From an uncultured Prevotellaceae bacterium (GTDB lineage Bacteria > Bacteroidota > Bacteroidia > Bacteroidales > Bacteroidaceae), in NCBI GenBank assembly GCA_900318585.1, contig ONKY01000108.1, positions 1-40,858 on the forward strand: a stretch of DNA of 40,858 nt, read 5' to 3'. The notes under the pieces are model-generated. The model searched no databases. It was given only the letters and a program-made list of their open reading frames with translations, and had not been told where the DNA came from. Position numbers and translations under genes: made by a program. Below are positions 24,149 through 32,569 of the stretch, piece after piece; positions within the stretch are counted from its first letter, which is position 1, and every line of letters begins with the position of its first letter.

Positions 24149-26872
24149 TTAGCTTCTGCTGATTTGCAGTCCGCTACCTGATAGTGTCATGTCCACGAAG
24201 CGGGCGTTGGCATTGGGACGGTTGTCGGCCAGCGTCTGTTTGATGCGTGCTGCCGCCTCGGGGTCCTTGGCCACCATATAGAGGAAGCCGCCGCCCCCAG
24301 CGCCCGGCAACTTATAGCCTAAACAGTAATCATCTATCAGCCGCGTCAGCTGCTCAATGGGCAGCGGATTGGTGCCGCTGTCTATCTGCTGGTTCTGCTG
24401 CCATGTGCGGCGGATGAGGCGTCCCGTCTGCTGGAAGTCCTGCCGCTGGATGGCTTCGTACATCTCCATCGTATGCTCTTTCATTTGCCGCAGCTGCAAC
24501 AGCTGGTCGTGGTGATTGAGGAACATACGTCGCACAATCTCTGCCAGGATATGTTTCGCCGTCCGCGTGATGCCCGTATAATATAAGAGGTGGCACGCCT
24601 GGTATTCCGGCTGCGTGAAGATATGGTCAGGGAGCCAGCGCACGATGGGGCTCTGGTCGAAGCCGCTCTGTGTCTGCAGCAGCTTTACGCCGCCGAGCAC
24701 ACCGCCGAACTGGTCCTGCCAGCCGCCGCCCGTGGTGAGCAGCTGCTCAAGGATCAGCGTGCGGCGCCCTATCTCGTTCTTGTCCCACGCTAAGGCGCAG
24801 AAGTCGCTCACGGCACCAAGCACCGTGGAGGCGAGGATGCTGCTGGTGCCCAAGCCGCTGCCGGCGGGGATGGCAGAGAGCAGAGTTAGCTCGATGCCGC
24901 AGCCAAAGGCTTCCAACTGTGAACGCAGCGAGGGGTAACGCTCCTTAGAGAAGCCGGGCTGGAAACCTGCCAGCACGAGTGCCGCCTTGGGAATGGAGAA
25001 GGGAGAACCTACCTTATTGTAGAGTGCCAGCTGCTCGTATGTGTCGATGACCTCCATGGCGCCGAGGTCTATGGAGCGGAGCACGATGTGGGGCTCGCGG
25101 CAGGGCTTGATGTAGGTCTGCAACGGTGGCTGGCCGTTCAGCTCAATGGCAATGTTGATGACCGTACCGCCCTCCATGAGGCAGTAGGGTGGGGTGTCCG
25201 TCCAGCCGCCGGCAAGGTCGATGCGTACAGGAGAGCGGCCCCACACAATCTGGTCGTCGTAGACCGACTTCCGGGGCGACTGCTTCTCGGAGAGCACGGT
25301 CGCCGTAAGTCCTTCACGCAGCAACGAGAATGCCTGATTGCTGTCGTCGTGAAGCATGGCGTCGCTGATACGTGTCAGCAGCGGAGCGTCGGCAGGCACT
25401 GGCGGCGGCAACGTCATCCCCCCTTCCTTGAAGCGTTGGGCAACATCGGCCAGGTCCAACTGATAGAACACGCTGTGTTCCCAATTGCTGGCCAGGGCGG
25501 GCAGGTTCTCGCGCTGGAACGCCTCACGCTGCGCCACAAGACGCCGCAGGTTAGCCTGGTTGCTGATGTCCTCGGCGGAAAAAAGACTCTCCCCCGGCCC
25601 CTCCCTTGTAGGGAGGGGAGTGGTTAGTTCTTCCACGTTATTCTCGGCTTGAGAGTATATACTCCCCTCCCTACAAGGGGGGAGATTCTTTATTACCGGG
25701 AACTGTTTCTTCTGCTGCTCCTCACCGGCAAAGCGGTCATCTATATGGTAGCGGCGCAGGCAGTAGTCCGTCTCGCCGATGGGCACGACGTCAATGCACT
25801 CGCCGGGCTGGAGGGTGATGTGCCAGTCGTTACGAGGCACGCCCGTCACGATGTTGTCGTGCGTCAGCTGCCAGTGCTCGCCGATGTAGCTGTTCTCAAC
25901 CCAGATGTTGGCGTTCTGTTCCGTGAACTTGATTTTCGTGATGGCGTTCTGAACGAAGATGCTGGGATGGGGTTTGCGGTCGTGGTGCATGATGCGGCGC
26001 TGGTCGTCCACAAGGTTCTGCACGGCGAGCGTTGAACTGATCATCTCGCGCGAGGTGCCAAAGTGGTAGAACTCGCCGCCTGCCAGCGGTATGATCGCCA
26101 CCGTCAGCTCCCTCAGCTCCTTGTCGTCGATGGTGGGGTCTGTGCCTAAGCAGCAGCCGAACTCGCCGTAGAGGTCGTAGGGAGCTATCGCGAGGGAACT
26201 CTCCTTACAAGGGAGCGGGTGGGGGAGAGTCTTCTTCTCCAGCAACTCCACCGCCTTGTCCGACAGCATCCATACGCCGATGTCCGTCAGGTAGAAGTGA
26301 TCCTTCTGCAGACTGCTCAGCGTGCTGACGCTGGGCTTTTGCAACATCTGCTTCAGCACCTGGGGCGTCTGGCGGCTACTGACGAACACTCCGTGGTTCT
26401 TGGCGATGGAGGCGTCGAGCCACAGGCCGTAGCACACCACATCGGCCTCGGGCACCGGCGGCAGCGCCTGGTTGGTTCGGATCAGTACGTCGCCGCTGAC
26501 CACCATCGTGCGAATAGACTGGGGTGCCATGTCCATCATCTTCTCATATAGTGGCAGCTGCAGGTCAAGGAGCGTTTGTCCTATCCGCTGTCCGCGTTCC
26601 CAGCGGAACACAGGTATCGGCGTCAGTATCTTCCCCGAGGGTGCGTAAGCCGGCAACCGCCGGCTCTGTCCACCGGCGTGTATGAGGATGCGCTTCTCAT
26701 CCTTCAGCCAGCCGTTCCGCTTGGCTTCAGCCAGCAGCCACACCGTGCCGCCACCACTGCCCAGCTTGTGACCTATGGGGTCGTTGGTACAGAAGTATTC
26801 ATCGCGGCTAAGACCAGTCACGTCGTGGAAGCAGTTCACCAGATTGGGAGGCAAGGAAAGTAGTTTCTTCAT
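24149..26872 (-). CDS. fkp: Bifunctional fucokinase / L-fucose-1-phosphate guanylyltransferase
   Basis: The 907-residue protein is the Fkp type. The N-terminal half is a guanylyltransferase (KLGSGGGTVWLL, then HAGGQSRRLPAYAPSGKILTPIP), followed by a beta-helix-like middle. The C-terminal third is a GHMP kinase with SPVRIDLAGGWTDTPPY, IPAGSGLGTSS (about residue 670) and LPGAGGGGFLYM. It phosphorylates L-fucose and makes GDP-fucose, which Bacteroides uses to decorate capsule and glycoproteins. ATG 26872 follows a consensus promoter. Two segments, at residues about 214-229 and 394-431, are encoded by CCCTCCCTTGTAGGG-type repeats and read as low-complexity loops (PHPLPCKESS, TTPLPTREGPGESLF); the catalytic motifs are intact. 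The divergent fucP gene supplies the substrate. Confidence 0.95.
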   Translation of the reverse strand: MKKLLSLPPNLVNCFHDVTGLSRDEYFCTNDPIGHKLGSGGGTVWLLAEAKRNGWLKDEKRILIHAGGQSRRLPAYAPSGKILTPIPVFRWERGQRIGQTLLDLQLPLYEKMMDMAPQSIRTMVVSGDVLIRTNQALPPVPEADVVCYGLWLDASIAKNHGVFVSSRQTPQVLKQMLQKPSVSTLSSLQKDHFYLTDIGVWMLSDKAVELLEKKTLPHPLPCKESSLAIAPYDLYGEFGCCLGTDPTIDDKELRELTVAIIPLAGGEFYHFGTSREMISSTLAVQNLVDDQRRIMHHDRKPHPSIFVQNAITKIKFTEQNANIWVENSYIGEHWQLTHDNIVTGVPRNDWHITLQPGECIDVVPIGETDYCLRRYHIDDRFAGEEQQKKQFPVIKNLPPCREGSIYSQAENNVEELTTPLPTREGPGESLFSAEDISNQANLRRLVAQREAFQRENLPALASNWEHSVFYQLDLADVAQRFKEGGMTLPPPVPADAPLLTRISDAMLHDDSNQAFSLLREGLTATVLSEKQSPRKSVYDDQIVWGRSPVRIDLAGGWTDTPPYCLMEGGTVINIAIELNGQPPLQTYIKPCREPHIVLRSIDLGAMEVIDTYEQLALYNKVGSPFSIPKAALVLAGFQPGFSKERYPSLRSQLEAFGCGIELTLLSAIPAGSGLGTSSILASTVLGAVSDFCALAWDKNEIGRRTLILEQLLTTGGGWQDQFGGVLGGVKLLQTQSGFDQSPIVRWLPDHIFTQPEYQACHLLYYTGITRTAKHILAEIVRRMFLNHHDQLLQLRQMKEHTMEMYEAIQRQDFQQTGRLIRRTWQQNQQIDSGTNPLPIEQLTRLIDDYCLGYKLPGAGGGGFLYMVAKDPEAAARIKQTLADNRPNANARFVDMTLSGSGLQISRS
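25585..25690. repeat. Palindromic insert in fkp, domain-linker position
   Basis: Perfect 18-bp inverted repeat: CCTTGTAGGGAGGGGAGT at 25604-25621 and its reverse complement at 25661-25678. Each arm is itself a small hairpin. The frame stays open across the insert. Confidence 0.85.
26187..26230. repeat. Second copy of the same repeat in fkp, opposite orientation
   Basis: CTCCTTACAAGGGAG followed by GGGGGAGAGTC matches the reverse complement of the 25585 segment with a few changes. It is in frame and encodes a short Pro/Lys-rich loop. Confidence 0.75.
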
Positions 26873-26894
26873 CGTTTCATTTGCTTTTTGCCGC

Positions 26895-26925
26895 CAAAGG
26901 TACAAATAAGTGAGCGAAATACAAA
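26895..26925 (-). promoter_or_regulatory. Promoter of fkp
   Basis: On the minus strand TTTG (26922-26925) and TACCTTTG (26895-26902) are 19 nt apart, 23 nt upstream of the ATG. The rest of the 318-nt fkp-fucP gap holds a degenerate second copy of this leader near 26955-26990 and heptamer-like GTGAAAA units near 27000-27020; no gene is seen. Confidence 0.75.
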
Positions 26926-27147
26926 AGGAAAACTCATTTTTCTTTTCATTTCCGAACGGAAGTACCTTCGACGGAACGTCAGAGGTACAAATAATAAGTG
27001 AAAAGGAAATAGTGAAAAGTGAAGAATTTGCTGCCGCCCTTGCTTTTTTCCGCGTAAAAGTACCTATGGCTGAAGCTCTGATGTACAAAAAAACGGTAAA
27101 TCTGAAAAAATCTGGCTCAAAAGTTCTGCAAAGTCAATTATTTATTG

Positions 27148-27155
27148 TAATTTTG
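27148..27155 (+). promoter_or_regulatory. -7 box of fucP
   Basis: TAATTTTG matches TAnnTTTG, 36 nt before the fucP ATG. Confidence 0.6.
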
Positions 27156-27190
27156 CCCCCAACAACAAAACTACATCTTACTACTAACAG

Positions 27191-28528
27191 ATGAAAACGA
27201 CATATAAAGGAAAGAATGGCCTGCTGGTTCGGAACGGTGTCAGCATGGTTGTGCCGTTTATGCTGATCACAGCCTGTTTCGCTCTCTGGGGCTTCACCAA
27301 CGACATGACGACGACCATCGTCAGCGCATTCTCGAAGATATTCCGCATGAACGCTATGGAGAGCGGCTTGGTCAACGTGTCCAACTACTTTGGCTACTTC
27401 ATCATGGCAATTCCCGCCGCCCTGTTCATCCGCCGCTTCCAGTTCAAGGCCGGCGTGCTGATGGGTTTGGGCATCTATGCCGTCGGCGCGCTGCTGTTCT
27501 TTCCAGCCAAGGCCTTCGGCACCTTCCCGGCTTTCCTCCTTGCCTATTTCGTGATGACCTGCGGACTGGCGTTCTTAGAGACCTCCTGCCATCCCTTCGT
27601 CTACAGCTTAGGTTCTGAGGAAGGAGCCATCATCCGACTGAACCTGGCACAGGCATTCAACGCCCTTGGTGCCGTCATCGGTATGTTCGTCGCCCACGAC
27701 TACGTGCAGGCAGGCATGAGCCAGCTGTCGAAGACCGAGCGCATGAACCTCCCCTTAGCGCAGTTCAACATTGTCAAGGACCATGACCTGGGCGTGCTCA
27801 TCCAGCCTTACCTCTTTATCTCCGTGTTGATTATCATCCTGATGATTGTGATCCGCATCAGGCGGATAAAGGTCGATAACGACACACGTTCCAGAGACAC
27901 CCTGCGCAGCAACATCCGCGAAATAATCAGCAAGAAGAACTATCGCGAGGGCGTGCTGGCTGAGTTCTTCTATGTCGGTGCTCAGGTGGCATGCTGGACT
28001 TACATCATCCATTACGGCGCGCGCATCTTCGTGTCAGAGGGTATGACCGAGACGATGGCAGAGATGGAGGCGCAGAAATACAACATTGCCGCTATCATCC
28101 TCTTTGCCGCCAGCCGTTTCGTGTGTTCCTGGCTGCTGAAGTTCTTTGCCCCCGGGAGGCTGCTGTCGTTCATGGCTATCATCGCCATTACCGCCCTCGG
28201 CGGCGTCATCCTTTTCACCGACCGTAACGGTCTCTACTGCCTTGTGCTGGTCAGCGGCTGCATGTCGCTCATGTTCTCCACCATCTACGGCATCACCCTC
28301 CGTGGCTTGGGCAAGCACGTGAAACTGGCCAGTGCCGGACTGACCATGTCGGTGTTTGGCGGCTCGGTACTACCTGCCATTCAGGCTGTCATCATCGACT
28401 TCGACATGACCCTGTTCTGCCTGCCCGCCGTGAACATCTCGTTCGTCATACCTATGATCAGCTTCATCGTGGTAGCGCTCTACGGTCACCGTGCCTTCGT
28501 CCGCTACCACATTACGCATGAGACATAA
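27191..28528 (+). CDS. fucP: L-fucose:H+ symporter
   Basis: The 445-residue major facilitator has about twelve membrane helices and FucP-type features: FALWGFTNDMTT in helix 1, where Asn and Asp are the substrate/proton residues of the family, NYFGYFIMAIPAALFIRRF in helix 2, and LAFLETSCHPFV in helix 4. It imports L-fucose through the inner membrane. It is divergent from fkp, so fucose entry and activation to GDP-fucose are encoded side by side. No fucose isomerase, kinase or aldolase lies in the window, so a role in salvage for glycosylation is more likely than catabolism. It converges with the acid-sugar kinase with a 4-nt gap. Confidence 0.9.
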   Translation: MKTTYKGKNGLLVRNGVSMVVPFMLITACFALWGFTNDMTTTIVSAFSKIFRMNAMESGLVNVSNYFGYFIMAIPAALFIRRFQFKAGVLMGLGIYAVGALLFFPAKAFGTFPAFLLAYFVMTCGLAFLETSCHPFVYSLGSEEGAIIRLNLAQAFNALGAVIGMFVAHDYVQAGMSQLSKTERMNLPLAQFNIVKDHDLGVLIQPYLFISVLIIILMIVIRIRRIKVDNDTRSRDTLRSNIREIISKKNYREGVLAEFFYVGAQVACWTYIIHYGARIFVSEGMTETMAEMEAQKYNIAAIILFAASRFVCSWLLKFFAPGRLLSFMAIIAITALGGVILFTDRNGLYCLVLVSGCMSLMFSTIYGITLRGLGKHVKLASAGLTMSVFGGSVLPAIQAVIIDFDMTLFCLPAVNISFVIPMISFIVVALYGHRAFVRYHITHET

Positions 28529-28532
28529 ACGT

Positions 28533-29744
28533 TCAACGTCCACTTAGTTTCTCAAAGACGTCACGGAGAGAGTGTTCGGAGCCAACGTTGCCGGGGAAAA
28601 TGATGTAGGGGAATCCTTGGGGCGTCATGACACAAGGAACGCTCTTTTCTACCTGTCCCAGCACGCGTGCTACACTAATGCCAAGCCCCTTTGTCAGGAT
28701 GTCGTGACTCGTGATGCCACCCTTTCCTACCAGGTATGCTGGTGTGAAGGGCAGGCGACGTACCAAGTCAACCAGGAAGTCACTGATACGCTGCCCCAGG
28801 TGCTGACGCTGGTCGGCATCGGCAAGCCGTATCTCCTGCCGCGAAGTGTAGACCACGGGGGTGAGCAGATTGTCAGCAATCTGTCGCAGCGTGTCTAATG
28901 TCTGGTGCATCAGGGTGTCGGCATCGTCCAGTATCTGCTGCACGTCCACCTCGATGGCGCATGTTCCTTCTGCCTGCAACAGACACTCCAGCTGGGCGGT
29001 GGTCATCCTGACATGGCTACCGACAACGAAACATCCCACGCCGTCGTGCTGCAGGATACTTCTGTCCAACAGCGGCTTGTCGCTAATGTCGCTGATAACC
29101 TTGGGCAGCGACGAGGAAGAGCGGATGACCATGGAGGTCGACACGGACGTTGACCACTGGCTCCACCACTGGCGCAGCTCTTCATAGGACTGGGCATTCA
29201 CAATCTCGTAGTCATCGGGACAGGCTCCCTTCTCCTTGATATAGTCACGAAGCACGCTGGAATGATAGGCAAACACGTTGTCGCGGGCAAACTCCGTTTC
29301 GCTGACAGGAATCAGTCGCTCGCCATCTTGCATATAGTGTACGCCGTCGATGGTGACACGCCCTGCCTCAATGAAGGCGGGGCAGAAGGGAGTCTTTTCC
29401 GTCACGGGGAAGCCGTGACGCACAAGCACCTCGCGCATGACATCGGGCTCCAAGGGGAAGTGGCCTCGCAGGCAGGAGTCTGAGCGGCTGACAATGATCA
29501 GCCGGTAGCCATAGTCGCGGTTCACCCTGACCACCATCTCCATCGCCTCGCGCGTCACCCGTTCTGCCTCCTTTCGCGTCATGGCGCGGGTATTTGTCAG
29601 TATGTAGAAAAAGGGCTGCTGGTCTTCAAACCCCTGCCGCACGCTGTCCTCGTCCCACCGCGTAATGAGCAGGCAGCCGTGTACCGTCTGTATGCCTGTC
29701 GGGTCATCGTCCAAGACGACCATCTTCCATCTCACATCTTCCAT
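28533..29744 (-). CDS. Four-carbon acid sugar kinase family protein (DUF1537, OtnK-like)
   Basis: The 403-residue protein has the N-terminal DDDPTGIQTVHG motif (residues 12-23), RSDSCLRGHFP for the acid sugar, and the C-terminal nucleotide-binding GKGGITSHD. Known members phosphorylate D- or L-threonate, erythronate or related acids. It is the last gene of the operon, and the gap from the preceding stop is 4 nt. The first seven residues (MEDVRWK) are encoded by CATCTTC/CATCTCA heptamers, so the native start may be the internal Met8 at 29723. The last residues also come from an ACGTTGA-like word. The substrate is not known because the usual dehydrogenase and aldolase partners are missing. Confidence 0.88.
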   Translation of the reverse strand: MEDVRWKMVVLDDDPTGIQTVHGCLLITRWDEDSVRQGFEDQQPFFYILTNTRAMTRKEAERVTREAMEMVVRVNRDYGYRLIIVSRSDSCLRGHFPLEPDVMREVLVRHGFPVTEKTPFCPAFIEAGRVTIDGVHYMQDGERLIPVSETEFARDNVFAYHSSVLRDYIKEKGACPDDYEIVNAQSYEELRQWWSQWSTSVSTSMVIRSSSSLPKVISDISDKPLLDRSILQHDGVGCFVVGSHVRMTTAQLECLLQAEGTCAIEVDVQQILDDADTLMHQTLDTLRQIADNLLTPVVYTSRQEIRLADADQRQHLGQRISDFLVDLVRRLPFTPAYLVGKGGITSHDILTKGLGISVARVLGQVEKSVPCVMTPQGFPYIIFPGNVGSEHSLRDVFEKLSGR

Positions 29745-29748
29745 CTCA
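29721..29748. repeat. CATCTTC/CATCTCA heptamer array over the kinase start codon
   Basis: Four units, CATCTTC, CATCTCA, CATCTTC, CATCTCA. On the minus strand they read GAAGATG and TGAGATG, each offering an ATG. Confidence 0.8.
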
Positions 29749-30579
29749 CTACTTGATGTGTTGCATGGCTCGTGCCTCTGCCGGGGTGGCAGGTTCGCAG
29801 CCCATCATACGGATGAGTGCTACCAGCCGCTCTACGAGTTCTGCATTGGTATGGGCACGCTGACCTGGAGCATAGTAAAAGCTATCCTCGAAGCCGACAC
29901 GGACAGCGGAGGCTCCCATGCCGATGGCACAGGCCAGCATTGAGAAGTCCTTCATTGAGTCATGGGTGATGCCCCATGTGGTGCCAGGCTCCATGAGCGA
30001 ACATAACATGGCCAGGTTACGGCCCGTTGCCGAGAGGTTCGACGAGTTACCCGACCCTACACAGAAGTTATAGTGCAGCGGGCGGTGCAGCACGCCCTCG
30101 TCAGCCAGACGGGTGGCACACTCCACATGGCTCAGGTCGAAGAGCTCCATCTCGGGCACGGTGTTCGTCTCGTCCAACCGCTTTGCCCAGTAGCGCAGGT
30201 CGGGCATGGTGTTGATGTATACCGTCTCACCGAAATTCACGGAACCCATGTTCAGCGAAGCTACCTCCACTTCGGGCACGTCGAGGCTCACGCAGCGCTC
30301 GGCCAGTGTCAGCGTCGATAGTCCGCCCGTGGAACCCTGGACAATCATGTCGGTCTCCTTCCTGATGAGTGCAATGGTCTGTCGGAACACATCCAGCTCG
30401 AACGTCGGATTGCCCTGCAGGTCACGTGTATGCAGATGTACCTCGCAGGCTCCCGCCTTGAAGCAGTTGATGGTGTCTTCTGCTATCTCCTCAGGTGTTA
30501 GCGGGTTTTTACACTCGGCAGGAATCTCCTTGCCCACATGGCATACGGGTGCCACCGTTACGATGATCTTTCTTTTCAT
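29749..30579 (-). CDS. Beta-keto acid cleavage enzyme (BKACE, DUF849)
   Basis: The 276-residue protein is a TIM-barrel zinc enzyme of the Kce type. HLHTRD (His48, His50) and Glu231 (RVGFED) match the metal ligands. It condenses a beta-keto acid with acetyl-CoA to give acetoacetate and a new CoA ester. ATG 30579 is chosen over an upstream extension at 30618 because the latter overlaps the MFS gene and adds unlike sequence. The gap to the transporter stop is 4 nt. Beside an OtnK-type kinase and a transporter it suggests breakdown of an acid sugar through a beta-keto acid intermediate; the substrate cannot be told. Confidence 0.88.
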   Translation of the reverse strand: MKRKIIVTVAPVCHVGKEIPAECKNPLTPEEIAEDTINCFKAGACEVHLHTRDLQGNPTFELDVFRQTIALIRKETDMIVQGSTGGLSTLTLAERCVSLDVPEVEVASLNMGSVNFGETVYINTMPDLRYWAKRLDETNTVPEMELFDLSHVECATRLADEGVLHRPLHYNFCVGSGNSSNLSATGRNLAMLCSLMEPGTTWGITHDSMKDFSMLACAIGMGASAVRVGFEDSFYYAPGQRAHTNAELVERLVALIRMMGCEPATPAEARAMQHIK

Positions 30580-30583
30580 ATCT

Positions 30584-31852
30584 TTATACGATTTTCTTTT
30601 CGGGATTGATGAATGCAAACAGCACGGCGCTGATGATGAGCATCATGGCTATCAGGTAGAGCGGCAGGTTATAGTTGCCCGACTGCTGCACCAGCTCGCC
30701 AAACAAGATGCCGCAGCAGAAACCGCCAATGTTGCCGGCGGTGTTCATGGCACCACTCAGGGTGCCGGCATGTTGCTTGCCCAGATCAATACACAATGCC
30801 CACGCTGACGGCAGCATCAGGTCGAAGATGCCAAAACACAGCGACAGGAAAAGGAACACAGCCATCTTGCCGGGAATGAACGCCGCAAGGAACATGCACA
30901 CCGCCGAGACAGCCAGCGACGTTGAGCCTAGTGCCTTGCGGCCTGTCTTGATGCCATAGCGGCGTGACAGACGGTCGGTCAGGTGTCCGCCGGCAATGTT
31001 TCCAATCATGCTCATGACGAAGGGCACTGCCACGACATACGTCAGCTCCGCCTTATCAAAGCCGCGTCCCAGCTCCATGAACGTGGGAAACCACGAGAAG
31101 AAGAACCATGAGCCGAAGGCATAGAAGAAATACATGCCGCAAAGCAGCCACAGCTGCGGAGCCTTTACCAACTGTCCCCATGGGATAGAATCCTTTTGCG
31201 GTGCAGATACCCCCTTGCTATGGGGGAGGTTCTTGCCTTCTTGCTTTGGCAAGCGTCTCCTTTCGTCGCCGAGCGGCAAGCGACCAAGGATCGAGCGGGA
31301 GGGGTCTTTATAAAACCAGAACCATACCACGGCCCAGAGGACGCCCAGTGCGCCTAACAGGTAGAACGCTGTGCGCCAGCCTGCCCACATCATGACGGGA
31401 ATGACCACGAAGGGCGTCAATGCACCACCCATACGTGAAGCCGCCCATACATAACCCTGAGCTTTGCCTACCTCGTCTTTCTCGAACCATCGGCTGATTA
31501 CTCCCGTGGAACAGGGCGAAGAGCCTGCCTCGCCAACGCCGAACATAAAGCGGATGACCAACAGCGACACCAGCCCGCCAGCCATTCCCGTGAAGGCTGT
31601 GAATGCCGACCACCACAGCACGATGGCTGCCAATATCTTCCTGTGTCCGAACTTGTCGCCCAGGGCACCCATCGGAATCTGCAGCAGACCATAACTCAGG
31701 ATGAAGGCACTCTGCACCCAGCCCCACTGTGCGGGACTCAGGTGGAGCTCCTCCATGATGCTAGACCCGGCTACGCTGATGTTGATACGATCCAGGAATG
31801 TCACCATGCCCAGGACGACCAACATCAGCAGGATGATGTTCTTCTTCTTCAT
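30584..31852 (-). CDS. MFS transporter of the anion:cation symporter (hexuronate/glucarate) type
   Basis: The 422-residue protein has twelve helices and ACS-family motifs: FLDRINISVAGSSIMEELHLSPAQWGWVQSAF, GDKFGHRKI in the first loop and MFGVGEAGSSPCSTGVISRWF. Relatives import hexuronates, glucarate/galactarate or other sugar acids. The central cytoplasmic loop (residues about 182-216) is encoded by a repeat insert and reads as low complexity (SRSILGRLPLGDERRRLPKQ). The location in the middle loop explains why it is tolerated. It lies between the racemase-like and BKACE genes. Confidence 0.88.
   Translation of the reverse strand: MKKKNIILLMLVVLGMVTFLDRINISVAGSSIMEELHLSPAQWGWVQSAFILSYGLLQIPMGALGDKFGHRKILAAIVLWWSAFTAFTGMAGGLVSLLVIRFMFGVGEAGSSPCSTGVISRWFEKDEVGKAQGYVWAASRMGGALTPFVVIPVMMWAGWRTAFYLLGALGVLWAVVWFWFYKDPSRSILGRLPLGDERRRLPKQEGKNLPHSKGVSAPQKDSIPWGQLVKAPQLWLLCGMYFFYAFGSWFFFSWFPTFMELGRGFDKAELTYVVAVPFVMSMIGNIAGGHLTDRLSRRYGIKTGRKALGSTSLAVSAVCMFLAAFIPGKMAVFLFLSLCFGIFDLMLPSAWALCIDLGKQHAGTLSGAMNTAGNIGGFCCGILFGELVQQSGNYNLPLYLIAMMLIISAVLFAFINPEKKIV
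31205..31305. repeat. Repeat insert in the MFS cytoplasmic loop
   Basis: Contains CCCCC/GGGGG flanking TTGCTAT (31208-31225), related to the fkp CCCTTGTAGGG repeats, and GGCAAGCG words that also occur near 22020. The frame stays open. Confidence 0.65.
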
Positions 31853-31893
31853 GCTTCGAGGGCTTCGAGCGAAGCAATTGTTTTAGTATTCGT

Positions 31894-32553
31894 TTACAGG
31901 TTCAGGAACTTTCGCAATCCTTTCACACCGAGGACAGGACTCGACAGCACAGGCTTGCCCGTCAATTCGGCGAGGCGCTGCTCCATGCGTGCCATTGAGC
32001 CCTGCGCCAGCACAAACATATCAACCTCCTGGGCTATGCGCTGTGCAGCCTCTGCAATCAGACGGTCGTGTGTCTCGCCGTCGCCACTCTGACCGGCGGC
32101 AAAGGCACCGTCAGCCAGCCCTTCCACCAGCGTCACCTCCCTGCCGGCCTTCTTGGCCTCGTTCAGCAGCAGGCGGCACGTAGGATCCAGTGTCGTGGGC
32201 AGCGTCGAGATAACGCCAATCCGCTGATAGTTCTTCACCGCTTCTGCTGCCATCGGCTGGTCAATGCGGAACACGGGAATTCTGGCGTATGTGTTGCCGT
32301 AGTCAGCCACATCGCCAACACTCGAGCAGGTGTTGAATACCACATCAGCACCCGCGTCGGCAGCAGCATTGTAATAACCTAATAGTCGGCGGCGTACGGC
32401 AGGTGTCACTTCGTTGTTGGCTATAACTTCTTTTATGAGCGAAGAGTCTGCAATATGATTTACCGTTACTTCAGGTATCAGTTCCTGAAACAATTTCGTC
32501 AACGGCTCTACCAGAGCCATCGCCGTATGTACACACATGACATTTTTCTTCAT
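31894..32553 (-). CDS. Asp/Glu/hydantoin racemase-fold protein with one catalytic Cys
   Basis: The 219-residue protein has the racemase fold with the first-half Cys motif NTCSSVG (Cys76). In the second half, where racemases carry another Cys (GCT), the aligned region is VLAQGSM, without Cys. Enzymes of this fold with a single Cys act as decarboxylases or isomerases rather than racemases. It starts 16 nt after the yfhO stop and leads the MFS-BKACE-kinase genes, so it probably acts on the transported acid. ATG 32553 is followed by a typical first strand (KNVMCVHTA). Exact reaction unknown. Confidence 0.8.
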   Translation of the reverse strand: MKKNVMCVHTAMALVEPLTKLFQELIPEVTVNHIADSSLIKEVIANNEVTPAVRRRLLGYYNAAADAGADVVFNTCSSVGDVADYGNTYARIPVFRIDQPMAAEAVKNYQRIGVISTLPTTLDPTCRLLLNEAKKAGREVTLVEGLADGAFAAGQSGDGETHDRLIAEAAQRIAQEVDMFVLAQGSMARMEQRLAELTGKPVLSSPVLGVKGLRKFLNL

Positions 32554-32569
32554 TGTAGTAGTTTGAGAT

